43,611 bases of DNA from positions 1 to 43,611 of IMG/VR virus record IMGVR_UViG_3300031673_000130. One strand, written 5' to 3'. Both the position numbers and the translations under genes were made by a program. Positions 13,234-22,683 of the stretch are shown piece by piece (positions within the stretch are counted from its first letter, which is position 1; the number at the start of each line of letters is the position of its first letter). A model generated the notes under the pieces. It saw only the letters and a program-made list of their open reading frames with translations. It was not told the origin of the DNA and ran no database searches. The stretch comes from a virus.

Positions 13234-16200
13234 CTATTTTCCCCCTTTCATGGCTTCCCGCGCACCTCGTAAGGTGAGCGGTTCTTTTGGTTGTGTAGGT
13301 TCAAATTTGCCTTTCATCCGTGGCGGATTAAACGGAGGAGGCCCCTGGGATCCCTTTGGTTCCTCTTCCATTAATTCCTGTTTTTTATATCTTTGGGTCT
13401 GTTCATAATCCCGGACCATTCTCTCTATCACTACGGCCTTTTCCGCGTTGCTTTGGGATGAGAGGAGGGCCTGTACGTAAGTATGGTTATATTTCCAGGC
13501 CAGAAGTTTTAAGGCGGCGTCAGGTAGAGAATTGGCTTTTGAAGCCAGAGCTTGAACCTCTTCCTTCGAAGGCATTTCACCCTCGAGTAATTTCTCCAGA
13601 CCTTCTCCAGCTGTCAGAGAAATCTCTGCCATAATGCTTTTGACTTCCAGTTTTGCCTCCCGGAGTGTCTCCTGAAGGCCAAGGTCCGTAACCTTGATAA
13701 AACGGCCCACGATGTTGCTGACTATTGGCCATCCCAGGATCTTCTCCAGGTCTGTTTTGATCTGCTCCGGTCTATCGGATCCGAATCGATGAATGACAGA
13801 AAGACCGGCCTGATCACTCAGCCATCTGGCAAAGATTTTATGGGCTCTTTTCCCTCCAGCAAGCATGATCTGTTCAGGAATAACGTACCTACTCCGAAAC
13901 GCATCATAAGGGTTTTTCCCGCAAGCATACGACACGACAGCTCCGATAAGGTTTATCATGGGATGCAGGGTAGGAGCCTGGCCTGCGAGGTAGTCCAGGA
14001 GCGCACTCCACCATTTAAACTTTTCCCTATTGAGTAGTTTCCAGAAAACTCCCCCTATAAGTCGGCCTGTTTCATCTTGGGGTACCCTGAGGACAACCGC
14101 TTTTCCGCTAGGAGTAATGCCAATGGGAACAATGTCATAATTTGTGCCGTCATAGCTTGATACCCGGTCCATAATTTGCTTTGTTTTCCATCCCAGGAAA
14201 CCGAGAGCAGCTCCAAACATCAAGAGTTTTGGCAAAAGGTAATATTTTGCAACCTTCCAGGCGATTTCTGCCGGTCTTTTTCTGGCTACTTCAAAGTCTC
14301 CCCTCCAGCCTTCCTTTTGTGCATTAGAGAAGATCCAGAGGTTATTGTAGATAGGAGCTCCGGTACCTTGCCGCAAGAAGGCAGGGGATCCCGCATTTGC
14401 TCTGATAAAATGGCCCTTTTCTCCTGGAGGCATATCCGGGAAGTGTTTTGACAGATAGATATCAGCTGCAAACTTAGGGATTCGTTCGAGTCCTCTTCCT
14501 AAGCCTGAGAGATAGTAAAAGAACGTATGAAAAGGCATGAAGACCTTTGCCTTCCAGATAGAAGGGATAATATTGAAACGCTTCAACATGCGCTCAAGCA
14601 TGAGATCTTCAGGAGCATCGGCCCTGTAATCAGTAACGGAGATAAGAGTCTTGCTTTTAAATGCCCTCTTTGCGAGTTCATCCACTTGGCCAACGACGCT
14701 CCGGAATGCAGGCTTAATTGCTTGCATGTACGACTTAAAAACGTTTACATAGGACCCTCCAGGTAGGTCCCTGGCTAATCTTCGATAGTCCTTTAGAGCA
14801 TTGTAGGCCATAAAACCCGGATTGAGTTCCGTAAAGACCATTTTGAAGGGCCTCACTGTGATCCGCAGGATCTCTGAAAGGAGCCATGCCTCTACGGGGT
14901 TCTTTTGAAATCCCTCTGCCACATAACGAGGTACATAGTATCCATGGGCCTTGCCATCCACCACATCAACGAGGAGACCTTGCTCCGGATCCTTGGGCTC
15001 CACAATCTTGTGAAACTTTCCGCTCCATTGCGTTTTGGCATCATTGATCTCATCGGGGTAGTAGTCCTTGAAAAATTTCACCACAGCTCTGCTTGCAGCG
15101 ACTCTATTGGCTGCCCTCATCATGGCAATGTCTTTGAGAATCGTGGCCGTGAAAGGTGGACCCGTAGGCCTGAGGGTACCTATTTGCCTAAAGACATGCG
15201 CGGATGCTATCCGTCCAAAGTTCTGATCTGCCCACCCCACAATATCAAACGTGGCATAGTTCGGATTTTCCACCATGAATTTGAGGAGCTCCGGACTGTG
15301 CATTTTGAGCTCCCCGAGTTTATCAATCAGCCATTCTTTCCGGACCGCGTTGAATTCATCGGCCATCTTTTTCACTAAAGGAAACTGATCCTGGAGCTCT
15401 TTAAGTTTTGCGCTCGATAGGTCTGAAGTCCATCCAAGAGGATTTGCAAGTTTCGATCTCTCCGTGGAAACTCTCCGATGATAGAGATAGACATCAAGAT
15501 CTCGAGGAGTGAAGTTTTCCTGTTCAAGAGGAAGAAGGATCCGGTTTTTGATATCCGTCAGATACCCTTCGACCTCTGCTCCTGTATGGATCATTTCCTC
15601 TATCTTGTAGCGAGGATTCAGATGATCCGGAATATTGCTCTCGCCTACCTTTTTGACCCGGTTAATCGTAGCGTAATAACGATCGATGAAGGTCATTGCC
15701 CAGGCGTCTTTATTCAGGATATCTTTCCAGCGACTCTTGATAGTTAAGCCATATTCCCTTTCCCTCTTCTCAAAGCCTTCAATTAAACGCCTGTCTCTCT
15801 TCTCCGGATTTGCTCCAAGTTGGATTTCCCTTTGGATCTGATCATAGATTGCCTTCACCCCAGGTTTCCTCTCCAGGTAATTGAAAAAGCCTTCATACCA
15901 ATTCGGAGCAAGGCTTTTTACCAGCTGAGGAGTATTAATCAAGGCGCTGAAGGCATCGGCGTAGAGTTCGACTCCGCTATACCTGTATTTCGTGAAGGCA
16001 GGGTTTTCTCCGGGATCAAAAGGTTTCCAGGCGCGAGAGAGGAGTTTCAATTCGTTCCTCATTTCATCAGCTTCGAATACCCTCAATTTCCTGATTTCTT
16101 CCGCTACCAGCTGCTCGTAGCGTTCTTTTATCTCAAGATCTGAAGGTTTGTATTTGATCTTTTTACCGGTGGGGACCATCACCACTTTTGCAAATCTCTT

Positions 16201-19200
16201 GATTTCATCGGCAACCTGATCTTTGAGGGCCTGCTTTACGATCGCTTTCTTCAATGCGGTATCAAGACCCTTGATATAATCCTCCAGGTCCTTGTTCTTT
16301 GCCGCAGGATCCAGGGAATTCCAGATATTGAGGACGTCCTGGGGGGAGACCGGGAAAGTCTTCTTGATAACCTGATCGATCATCAAATCTTTATTCTCTG
16401 CCTTGAGCATGAGAATGGCTTGTTTCCGGAGCCGGATCCGGTCCTCAGCTGTAAGTTCACCTGAAACTCCCGGAGCCCTGGGAAGAGTCTGTTTCATGTA
16501 TCGCTTGAGGCTTGCAATTCTACCTAGAATATTACCGCGGCTGAGAGTCTTGTCCGGGAGCCAGTCTGCCAGGTGACCAATCTCATGCGAAAGGACGGCC
16601 GCGGCTTCACCGGGATTCTGGAAGATCTCAGCCATCAATTTGATGCGGGGAACTTCTCCACCATGGTAAAAAGCTCCCCTCCATCCTTTGCCTCTCAATC
16701 TCTTCAGTATTGCCGGATATTTGCCTTTTAAGAGGAATTCCGCAATTTCGACTATCTCCGGCATTTCGATTATCTTGGGTAGGTTTGTCGCATATCCGCC
16801 CACATCGGCGGTACCTCGGGGAGGTTTGAAAATTGGAGGGATCTCATGTTTCACGTGAAATGTGGCATAGCCGCCTACGTCCGCATAGCCGGCCTTACCA
16901 GCCATCTTGATAGCGGGAATATGTTTTTCTCCTGTGTAGGCAAGAGAAGAGAGCATTCCTACAGGTTCGCCTTTAACATAGGCAATCAAAAGAGGAGTCG
17001 CGTCCTTTCCTTCCCCCTTGAACCCTATCTTATAAGTTGCCTCCGGATAACGGTTCCTGATCACGTTAAACTTCAGCATGTCAAAGGCTCGTCTGCGCTT
17101 TCCTACCTTGAAAATAACCTGGTTCCCGACTCCTCTTCCGGTCTCTCCAAGAATAGCAATCGGTTCCTTTGAGATCCCGATATCCCCTTCTGGTGATGTG
17201 GTGGAATAATAGCGCAGACTGGCCGGTTCTTGTCCCGGTACCTCCAGGTGTTCTTTTAGAGCCTCCCACGTAACAACTCTCCCAGGTAACATGCGGGTAT
17301 GCGGAGGCGTCCCTTTCACTGCTAGATGACCATCCGTAAACCATCCCTTACCGCCGTCTTCAATCTCGAAAAGTTCTCCTACCAGTTCTCTCTTGCCGGC
17401 TGAGGGTTTAGGCAGGGATGCCTTTGTGGGTTTTCTTCTGGCTTTGAGAAACGGTGCGCCTAGACCTTTTATGGCCTTCTTGAAGGCCTCCAGATCTTGT
17501 TTTATGGCCGTAGTCCCCAAGGTTGGAACTATATAGGTGGTACCTGAAGGAAGGACAAATTTTACTTTCCCTTGTGGTTTTTCCATATCGTGAAGCATTT
17601 CCGGAGCATTTCTTATGGCTTCGTCAACGGCCTCTCTGAGCAATTCTTCTTGTTCTTTAAGACTAAGTTTCTCGTCTGGCCTGATATGAAAGACCTGCGC
17701 GAATTCGGGGGCTTCTTCGGGTTCTTCTTCGGTTTTTCCTTTAGTGACTTCAGGGGGAAGTTCTTTAGGCTTTTCCAGTCCTGGCCTTCTCAATCCGGTT
17801 GCCTTTGTCAAACGTCCTATTTCACCGCCAATGCCTCTTACGGTCTCTTCAGTAACGTCTTTGATTGCCCAGGATCCCCCGGCTGCAATGGCTTCACGTT
17901 TGGCAAGGAAACTCTTGTAGTAAGGATCGTCTTTTCCCACGGTCTCCGCCATGCGCGCGAGGGACTTATCCATTCTGGCAAGAACAGCCTTCCTTTCCTC
18001 TTCTGTGGGAGGAGGACCTTGACCCTCAGATCTGGCTTGCCGCAAAGCTGCCCCTTGAGCTTCCTGGAAGGTAGCCTTTGCCATGATAGCTCTATTAAAC
18101 ACGCTCCAATATGGACCCTCTCCATACATTACGGGGAGATTTCGCCACTCTTGCATGGTCACGTCCCAGGGTTCTTTTTGTTTCTCAGCTTCTACTTTAG
18201 GAATTTCTGGCGCTTTTAGGAGTTTGGTAGGAACTTCGGGGGTAGGACCTGCTCCTGGACTTGAGGGTAATCTTTGTTCGGTGGGTTGTTTAATTTTATC
18301 TGCGGGGCGTAGATGTGGCACCTTAACCGGCGGTACAACCTTATGACCTTCCTGCTCCTTGATAACCTTGAGGATGGAGTCAAAATATTCTTCGAGTTCT
18401 TTTCCATCTTCTATCGTTTCGTATTTATAGGTTTTAATGAGATCATCGGCTATTTCATCGGCAACCGTAATCTTCATCTTCCTTATGATGTCAACCTTTA
18501 CGTCATTATTCTTGATCTTAGTGAGGTACTTGTCAAGCTCTTTAGGGTCAACCTCCCGGTCACTGATACGTTGATATATTGATCCAGTGAACTCCTCTTC
18601 TGGCAAAGCTAATATGTCGGCGTACTTTTCGTTGATCCGTTTATCAACGAGGGTCAAGGGGTCTTCGTACTGTTTTCTGGTGATAGCGATGATATCACGA
18701 GCGGGAGGGACTTTTGGGACTCCCTTTAATCCTGGCCCTTCACCACCTTCAATTTGCCTCCCGGTGGAAGTGACTTTAGCCACTCCAGGAGGCTCTTCCC
18801 CCCTGGCTGCCCTGAAACCTGCTTTTTCGCGTTCAACTTTAGCTCTTCTAAGCTGTTCTTCCGCACCTGGTTTTGTTTCGCCAAGTCCATAGGTAATTTC
18901 CACTCCTTTCTTGGTGTATTTCGTTCCATCCGGGGCAGTATATTCCAGGGTTACATTTTCAAGAGATTTACTGGCGCTCTCAATGGCTTGTTCAACGGTC
19001 GCCCTGTCTGGTCCTTGAATGATAAATTCATCCCCACTCATCCGATAAGATAGATGTTTGGCTCCTTTTGTGGGTTTAATCGCTTTTGCAATAGCCTGTA
19101 AGACCTGATCGCCAACATCATGCCCCAGGTTATCATTGATCCATTTTAAAGAATCGGCATCGACATACGCCTGATGTGGCATACGTTCGTCTTCTATATC

Positions 19201-20514
19201 AAATGCTCTTCTATTGCGAAGGCCGGTGAGTTCGTCAGTCAGAAGAATCTCTTGTTGTTCTTCCGGTGTCATTTGCGCGATCTTTTTCCGGAATGCAAGA
19301 TCAGCCCTTCGCTCAGGGCCTTTATAGATTTCGGGTGCTCCTAATTCGATAGGCGGGAGAGGCTCTTCGGGTCCTTTACCCCTTACTGGAGGAGGCTGTA
19401 GAGCTTCTGGAGGGCCTCCTGGAGCATAAGGCTTAGGAGGACCTGGAGGAGGACCATAAACAGGGCCTTGGGGAGTTTCAGGAGGTGGCGCATAGGGGCC
19501 TCTACGTTTTTGGATTTCTTCCGCTCTGAATTTATAAAACTGCTCGGGGTTGCCTCGTAATGCCTTGAGAATTTGAGCATCGGTAAGTCCGCGGCGTTTC
19601 ATATCCTCAATGGTCTGGACTACTAGACCGCGTTCTTTATTTGTAATCTGCCTCCACCAGGTTGAATCTTTGATTAGTTGTCCGATAGGTTTATCAAGCC
19701 ATGGGATTTTCTTGAGCAAGGGGACGGCAATATCTCCGGCCAATTTGAAGGCTGCTGGAGCAAGGGCCCACCCTGCGGTTTCCCCTAAGATCTGAAGACG
19801 TTTTTCCTCTATGCTTGAGCGGTTCCATTCTTCCCGGTCAGTTTCAGAGGCTAGGAATTGACCTCCAGGGATCAGGCTTGCCGCTGCATAACGCATACTC
19901 ATCAAGGTTGGATACCGCTGAAACATTGCCTGCTCTTCTTCCTTGCTCATTTTGTACTTACCCAGGAAGTCCGCGATTGCTTCAAAAGGCTTCTGAAGGT
20001 AGCCGATACCTGCCGGGAGTTCTCCGAATAAGGCATCATGAGCAATCTTGCCGGCGATCTTGATACTTTCCGGGACTTTCTTTGGAAACTCAGGGCCGGT
20101 TACTTCAGGCCTACCTAGATATTCCGGGATCTCTTGAGGAGGGCCTTCCGGACGTTCAAAAATCGGTCCTTTCTTCAGGGATACGCCTGGCTCTAGTCCT
20201 TCTATGCCTTGAAAGGGTCCTGGTTCATATTGAGGGGCCTCTCGGGGTGCTCCGAATTTACCGAACTCGCCCGGGATCTCCTCGCGTTCTCTCATCCGCT
20301 CGAGACGGCCAGGGATCCGCTGCGCTTCTATCGGAATTTGCTTTTCTCCGATGAAGTCATTTTTGAGGGTTTCTTGTTCCTCCGGAGCGAGGGCCTCATA
20401 GTCCGGATCTGGCTCGAGAAAGGTAGTAAAAAAGTCATTCCGGATATCCCATTGTTCCCCCGGATCCCTTGCTTGAAATGATGGGGATTCTTCTATCTCA
20501 GCCCAATTTTCCAT
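13234..20514 (-). CDS. Giant polyvalent ejection-like protein with GGDEF and zincin domains (2426 aa)
   Basis: At 2,426 residues this is a sixth of the genome. Residues 1-330 are helical with Pro-rich stretches; 335-400 is a Pro/Gly linker. Residues about 405-590 form a GGDEF domain: TDELTGLRNRR (426-436), D452, D454, K457, N460 and D469 in the DADSLKWIND...GHDVGD block, then SGDEF (493-497). D469, a position linked to GTP specificity, is retained. HEIGH at 1310-1314, with E1516 in GVELYADAF as a possible third ligand, marks a zincin peptidase. The C-terminus (LNPGFMAYNALKDYRR near 1894) resembles LPD38-type polyvalent-protein regions, with a hydrophobic segment near 2088-2112. Following two smaller internal-virion-like genes, it is probably carried in the head and ejected with DNA. 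Confidence 0.85.
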   Translation of the reverse strand: MENWAEIEESPSFQARDPGEQWDIRNDFFTTFLEPDPDYEALAPEEQETLKNDFIGEKQIPIEAQRIPGRLERMREREEIPGEFGKFGAPREAPQYEPGPFQGIEGLEPGVSLKKGPIFERPEGPPQEIPEYLGRPEVTGPEFPKKVPESIKIAGKIAHDALFGELPAGIGYLQKPFEAIADFLGKYKMSKEEEQAMFQRYPTLMSMRYAAASLIPGGQFLASETDREEWNRSSIEEKRLQILGETAGWALAPAAFKLAGDIAVPLLKKIPWLDKPIGQLIKDSTWWRQITNKERGLVVQTIEDMKRRGLTDAQILKALRGNPEQFYKFRAEEIQKRRGPYAPPPETPQGPVYGPPPGPPKPYAPGGPPEALQPPPVRGKGPEEPLPPIELGAPEIYKGPERRADLAFRKKIAQMTPEEQQEILLTDELTGLRNRRAFDIEDERMPHQAYVDADSLKWINDNLGHDVGDQVLQAIAKAIKPTKGAKHLSYRMSGDEFIIQGPDRATVEQAIESASKSLENVTLEYTAPDGTKYTKKGVEITYGLGETKPGAEEQLRRAKVEREKAGFRAARGEEPPGVAKVTSTGRQIEGGEGPGLKGVPKVPPARDIIAITRKQYEDPLTLVDKRINEKYADILALPEEEFTGSIYQRISDREVDPKELDKYLTKIKNNDVKVDIIRKMKITVADEIADDLIKTYKYETIEDGKELEEYFDSILKVIKEQEGHKVVPPVKVPHLRPADKIKQPTEQRLPSSPGAGPTPEVPTKLLKAPEIPKVEAEKQKEPWDVTMQEWRNLPVMYGEGPYWSVFNRAIMAKATFQEAQGAALRQARSEGQGPPPTEEERKAVLARMDKSLARMAETVGKDDPYYKSFLAKREAIAAGGSWAIKDVTEETVRGIGGEIGRLTKATGLRRPGLEKPKELPPEVTKGKTEEEPEEAPEFAQVFHIRPDEKLSLKEQEELLREAVDEAIRNAPEMLHDMEKPQGKVKFVLPSGTTYIVPTLGTTAIKQDLEAFKKAIKGLGAPFLKARRKPTKASLPKPSAGKRELVGELFEIEDGGKGWFTDGHLAVKGTPPHTRMLPGRVVTWEALKEHLEVPGQEPASLRYYSTTSPEGDIGISKEPIAILGETGRGVGNQVIFKVGKRRRAFDMLKFNVIRNRYPEATYKIGFKGEGKDATPLLIAYVKGEPVGMLSSLAYTGEKHIPAIKMAGKAGYADVGGYATFHVKHEIPPIFKPPRGTADVGGYATNLPKIIEMPEIVEIAEFLLKGKYPAILKRLRGKGWRGAFYHGGEVPRIKLMAEIFQNPGEAAAVLSHEIGHLADWLPDKTLSRGNILGRIASLKRYMKQTLPRAPGVSGELTAEDRIRLRKQAILMLKAENKDLMIDQVIKKTFPVSPQDVLNIWNSLDPAAKNKDLEDYIKGLDTALKKAIVKQALKDQVADEIKRFAKVVMVPTGKKIKYKPSDLEIKERYEQLVAEEIRKLRVFEADEMRNELKLLSRAWKPFDPGENPAFTKYRYSGVELYADAFSALINTPQLVKSLAPNWYEGFFNYLERKPGVKAIYDQIQREIQLGANPEKRDRRLIEGFEKREREYGLTIKSRWKDILNKDAWAMTFIDRYYATINRVKKVGESNIPDHLNPRYKIEEMIHTGAEVEGYLTDIKNRILLPLEQENFTPRDLDVYLYHRRVSTERSKLANPLGWTSDLSSAKLKELQDQFPLVKKMADEFNAVRKEWLIDKLGELKMHSPELLKFMVENPNYATFDIVGWADQNFGRIASAHVFRQIGTLRPTGPPFTATILKDIAMMRAANRVAASRAVVKFFKDYYPDEINDAKTQWSGKFHKIVEPKDPEQGLLVDVVDGKAHGYYVPRYVAEGFQKNPVEAWLLSEILRITVRPFKMVFTELNPGFMAYNALKDYRRLARDLPGGSYVNVFKSYMQAIKPAFRSVVGQVDELAKRAFKSKTLISVTDYRADAPEDLMLERMLKRFNIIPSIWKAKVFMPFHTFFYYLSGLGRGLERIPKFAADIYLSKHFPDMPPGEKGHFIRANAGSPAFLRQGTGAPIYNNLWIFSNAQKEGWRGDFEVARKRPAEIAWKVAKYYLLPKLLMFGAALGFLGWKTKQIMDRVSSYDGTNYDIVPIGITPSGKAVVLRVPQDETGRLIGGVFWKLLNREKFKWWSALLDYLAGQAPTLHPMINLIGAVVSYACGKNPYDAFRSRYVIPEQIMLAGGKRAHKIFARWLSDQAGLSVIHRFGSDRPEQIKTDLEKILGWPIVSNIVGRFIKVTDLGLQETLREAKLEVKSIMAEISLTAGEGLEKLLEGEMPSKEEVQALASKANSLPDAALKLLAWKYNHTYVQALLSSQSNAEKAVVIERMVRDYEQTQRYKKQELMEEEPKGSQGPPPFNPPRMKGKFEPTQPKEPLTLRGAREAMKGGK
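16786..16884 (-). repeat. Duplicated ADVGGYAT coding segment
   Basis: Within the giant gene a 24-bp segment encoding ADVGGYAT occurs twice, at 16861-16884 and 16786-16809, matching at 19 of 24 bases. The differences are scattered, several at third positions, so the copies are diverging under protein-level constraint. The spacer encodes FHVKHEIPPIFKPPRGT and contains the parS-like palindrome. Confidence 0.6.
16847..16862. promoter_or_regulatory. parS-like palindrome inside the giant gene
   Basis: TGTTTCACGTGAAATG matches the well-known chromosomal parS consensus (TGTTTCACGTGAAACA) at 14 of 16 positions and includes the full 12-bp palindrome TTTCACGTGAAA. ParB proteins recognise this site. In the coding frame it specifies FHVKH. 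A chance 14/16 match in 43.6 kb is unlikely, but binding is unproven. Confidence 0.45.
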
Positions 20515-21453
20515 CTATAAACCCCATTTTGACTTGAAGGACTCCAGGTTGCCTTTACCCACAGCTCCTTTTTTCTCAGCTGGAAGGAACTGCTCCCAGT
20601 AGCGTTTTTCCCTATCAAAGCCGGCAATGAGTTGGCGTTTTAGCTTTGGATCCATCTTTTGTCCGATCATGCCTTGAAGCTCCGGGCTCCTCTCCGCAAT
20701 AAGCGCGCTTATGATGTCTGTCTTTTCCAGGGTAGCGATCTTGGTATTGATGTCATTGATTCGTTTGTGTGCTCCTTCTACTTTCCCCGTAGCTTCTTTG
20801 CCGATCGTTCGTGCCTCTCCGCGTTCTGCTCGTGCCTCTCCGCGTTGGCCTCTTTCTTCTGTGGCCAGTTTAAAGGTGAGATCCTGCATCCGCTTTAGTT
20901 TCGTCTCGTATTCCTTTTTGTCATTGTCAAACTTGGTCATAAAAAAGTTGTGGACTTCTTTCATTTTTTCGCGTTTATCCTTTGCCTCGTTGAAAGTGTC
21001 CGCATGGTATTTCTTTACAACCCAGTCCCAATGCTCTTTTTGCTGCTTAGAGAGTTTGTTCCGGTCTGACCATACAACCTCTCCATCAAAGGCAAAGTTG
21101 AAAAGGTCCGGGAGGTTCGCGTCTGCTTTTTTCAATTCTTCATGTGGGTCAAATTCGAACCACTTTCCTCCAGCCTCTTTGAAAGCAAATTGCTCAAAAG
21201 CATCGCGGTTAGAGTAATCCGGAGGTTTATACCCTTCTGGAGGTTTTCCACCTATAGCAAGAGCTCCTTCTTTTGATGCCGGCGCTTGCCTTCCCCCTCC
21301 TTCAGGTGAAGCTAAAAAAGGATTCTCTCCATAGACTCCTGTTTGCCACTTTCCTTCAGGGATTTTCTCTATGTCAAAGGGCTCATGAAGAGGATTGTAA
21401 GTGTCTTCCTCTTCCCATTCCGCAGAACCGGTAGGATCCTGATATCTAGGCAT
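20515..21453 (-). CDS. Internal-virion-like protein with long coiled coil (312 aa)
   Basis: The product has an acidic, Pro/Gly-rich N-terminus (residues 1-85) and a helical region (residues 120-260) rich in Lys, Glu and Arg, including the repeated turn EERGQRGEARAERGEAR. No enzyme motif is seen. It lies between a smaller Gly/Ala-rich gene and the 2,426-residue protein; in P22- and T7-like phages this run of three genes encodes proteins stored in the head and ejected to form a DNA channel. The stop codon is immediately followed by the next ATG (TAGATG), implying coupled translation. Confidence 0.7.
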   Translation of the reverse strand: MPRYQDPTGSAEWEEEDTYNPLHEPFDIEKIPEGKWQTGVYGENPFLASPEGGGRQAPASKEGALAIGGKPPEGYKPPDYSNRDAFEQFAFKEAGGKWFEFDPHEELKKADANLPDLFNFAFDGEVVWSDRNKLSKQQKEHWDWVVKKYHADTFNEAKDKREKMKEVHNFFMTKFDNDKKEYETKLKRMQDLTFKLATEERGQRGEARAERGEARTIGKEATGKVEGAHKRINDINTKIATLEKTDIISALIAERSPELQGMIGQKMDPKLKRQLIAGFDREKRYWEQFLPAEKKGAVGKGNLESFKSKWGL

Positions 21454-21470
21454 AATCTCCCCCCTTCATA

Positions 21471-22181
21471 CTATCCATACTTCAACTCCGTTGTTGCTGT
21501 CTTAGTCGCGCTTGCCAAGTAAGCCTGCATTGCCGCGTTGTATTTCGCCATCATTGCGGAAACATCGGTCCCATGCTGCATTTGCGCGGCCTGGAATTCT
21601 TTCCCGTACTTCTCACCATACTCGCCCCTGGCCTGCTGAGAAGCTCCGGCCATGACTCCTTCGAGTCCTAATCCGTAGCCTGCTAGGGCCTGCCTCAAGG
21701 TCATGCGTTTTACATTGGGATTCTCGTACTGTTTGGACATAGCCGCCTGGACTGCCTGGCGCAATCTACGCACTCCCGGAGCTGCTGCTTTATGCGTGAG
21801 TTTTCTGACCTCACTTTCGGAGTACTCCGGTGCATTAAATTGAGGGGTTGCACCCATTTCAGGCATAGCTCCTGAAAATCCCGATGTCGTTGTGGTTGTG
21901 CTGCCTACCGGTGCAAGCCGATACGAGGAAACTGTTCTGATTCCGCTTTCTCTTTCTTGTCCTGGCGCCGCAACTGCTGTCTTTTTCGGTTCTTCTCCAT
22001 AGCCGCTGTATTTGTAGCTTGGAGAAAACATACTGAAAGAGCTTCCAGGAGAAACCGGTGATACTCCCTGGCTTGCAGGCATAGGGTAAAGATCCCCTTC
22101 GGATTGACTTAGGGGATATCCCTCTTCTTCCTCATAAAAAGGACTATACGGATCATCTTTTGTGTAATCATATGCAGCCAT
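21471..22181 (-). CDS. Internal-virion-like Ala/Gly-rich protein (236 aa)
   Basis: The start follows AAAAGGAGACTGGT. Residues 1-110 are low-complexity, with acidic Tyr-rich blocks (YDYTKDDPYSPFYEEEEG) and Ser/Thr runs. Residues 125-230 are Ala-rich helix (LRQALAGYGLGLEGVMAGAS, then MMAKYNAAMQAYLASATK). This resembles the small ejection proteins of short-tailed phages in composition and position, but homology cannot be claimed by eye. It is the first of a three-gene run ending in the giant protein. Confidence 0.65.
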   Translation of the reverse strand: MAAYDYTKDDPYSPFYEEEEGYPLSQSEGDLYPMPASQGVSPVSPGSSFSMFSPSYKYSGYGEEPKKTAVAAPGQERESGIRTVSSYRLAPVGSTTTTTSGFSGAMPEMGATPQFNAPEYSESEVRKLTHKAAAPGVRRLRQAVQAAMSKQYENPNVKRMTLRQALAGYGLGLEGVMAGASQQARGEYGEKYGKEFQAAQMQHGTDVSAMMAKYNAAMQAYLASATKTATTELKYG

Positions 22182-22224
22182 ACCAGTCTCCTTTTAACTC
22201 ACCCTGAGTTTACGTGATCTTCAA

Positions 22225-22683
22225 TCATGGTTTTTTTCTTCCCCATTTGACCCCGCCAAATTCTTGTTGTCTTTCCTTCTTGGAAAGCCTCCTGGCCCGT
22301 TTGCCACGGAGTTTTTTAGGGGTAAGCATCTGGATCCACTCTTCCACGGTCTTCTTGACCTTCTCCCCTTTCCAGGGGCATTTCTCGCATTCCCACCTTG
22401 TATAGGTGGCAGTCTCTTCACCTTTAGGGTAAAACACCCTTAACCTGAGAGGTTCCCCGCATTTCTCGCATTCCAACCGTTCAAATTCGTCTAAGATCGT
22501 CCTGGGTCTGTTTCCATCAGTCTTGCTCACCAGACGATTAGCCATCTTTTCCACTGCCAAAACTTCCTGATAGAGTTCAAAGGCAATGGTGATGTTCTTC
22601 GTGATATGAGGAATGAAAATCTTTCTGGCTTTTGCAACCGCTTCAAGTCTCTGGTGAAATTCATCTCTATCGAGATCCTTCAT
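22225..22683 (-). CDS. Zinc-ribbon protein between tail and ejection genes (152 aa)
   Basis: The ATG at 22683 is chosen for GGAGG seven bases upstream. A helical N-terminus (residues 1-60) precedes a ribbon: ECEKCGEPL near residue 72 and WECEKCPW near residue 98, a clean two-pair zinc site. The C-terminus is strongly basic (KKLRGKRARRLSKKERQQ), suggesting nucleic-acid contact. Its place in the late operon makes a virion-assembly or DNA-related role possible; no family is recognised. Confidence 0.7.
   Translation of the reverse strand: MKDLDRDEFHQRLEAVAKARKIFIPHITKNITIAFELYQEVLAVEKMANRLVSKTDGNRPRTILDEFERLECEKCGEPLRLRVFYPKGEETATYTRWECEKCPWKGEKVKKTVEEWIQMLTPKKLRGKRARRLSKKERQQEFGGVKWGRKKP

Noticed and set aside
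14905-18892. Plus-strand frames inside the giant gene
   Set aside because: They are antisense shadows of the 2,426-residue frame, with no ribosome binding sites or recognisable domains.
18745-19302. A Hypr-type (cGAMP-making) GGDEF
   Set aside because: The position that is Ser in those enzymes is D469 here, so canonical c-di-GMP chemistry is the safer guess.
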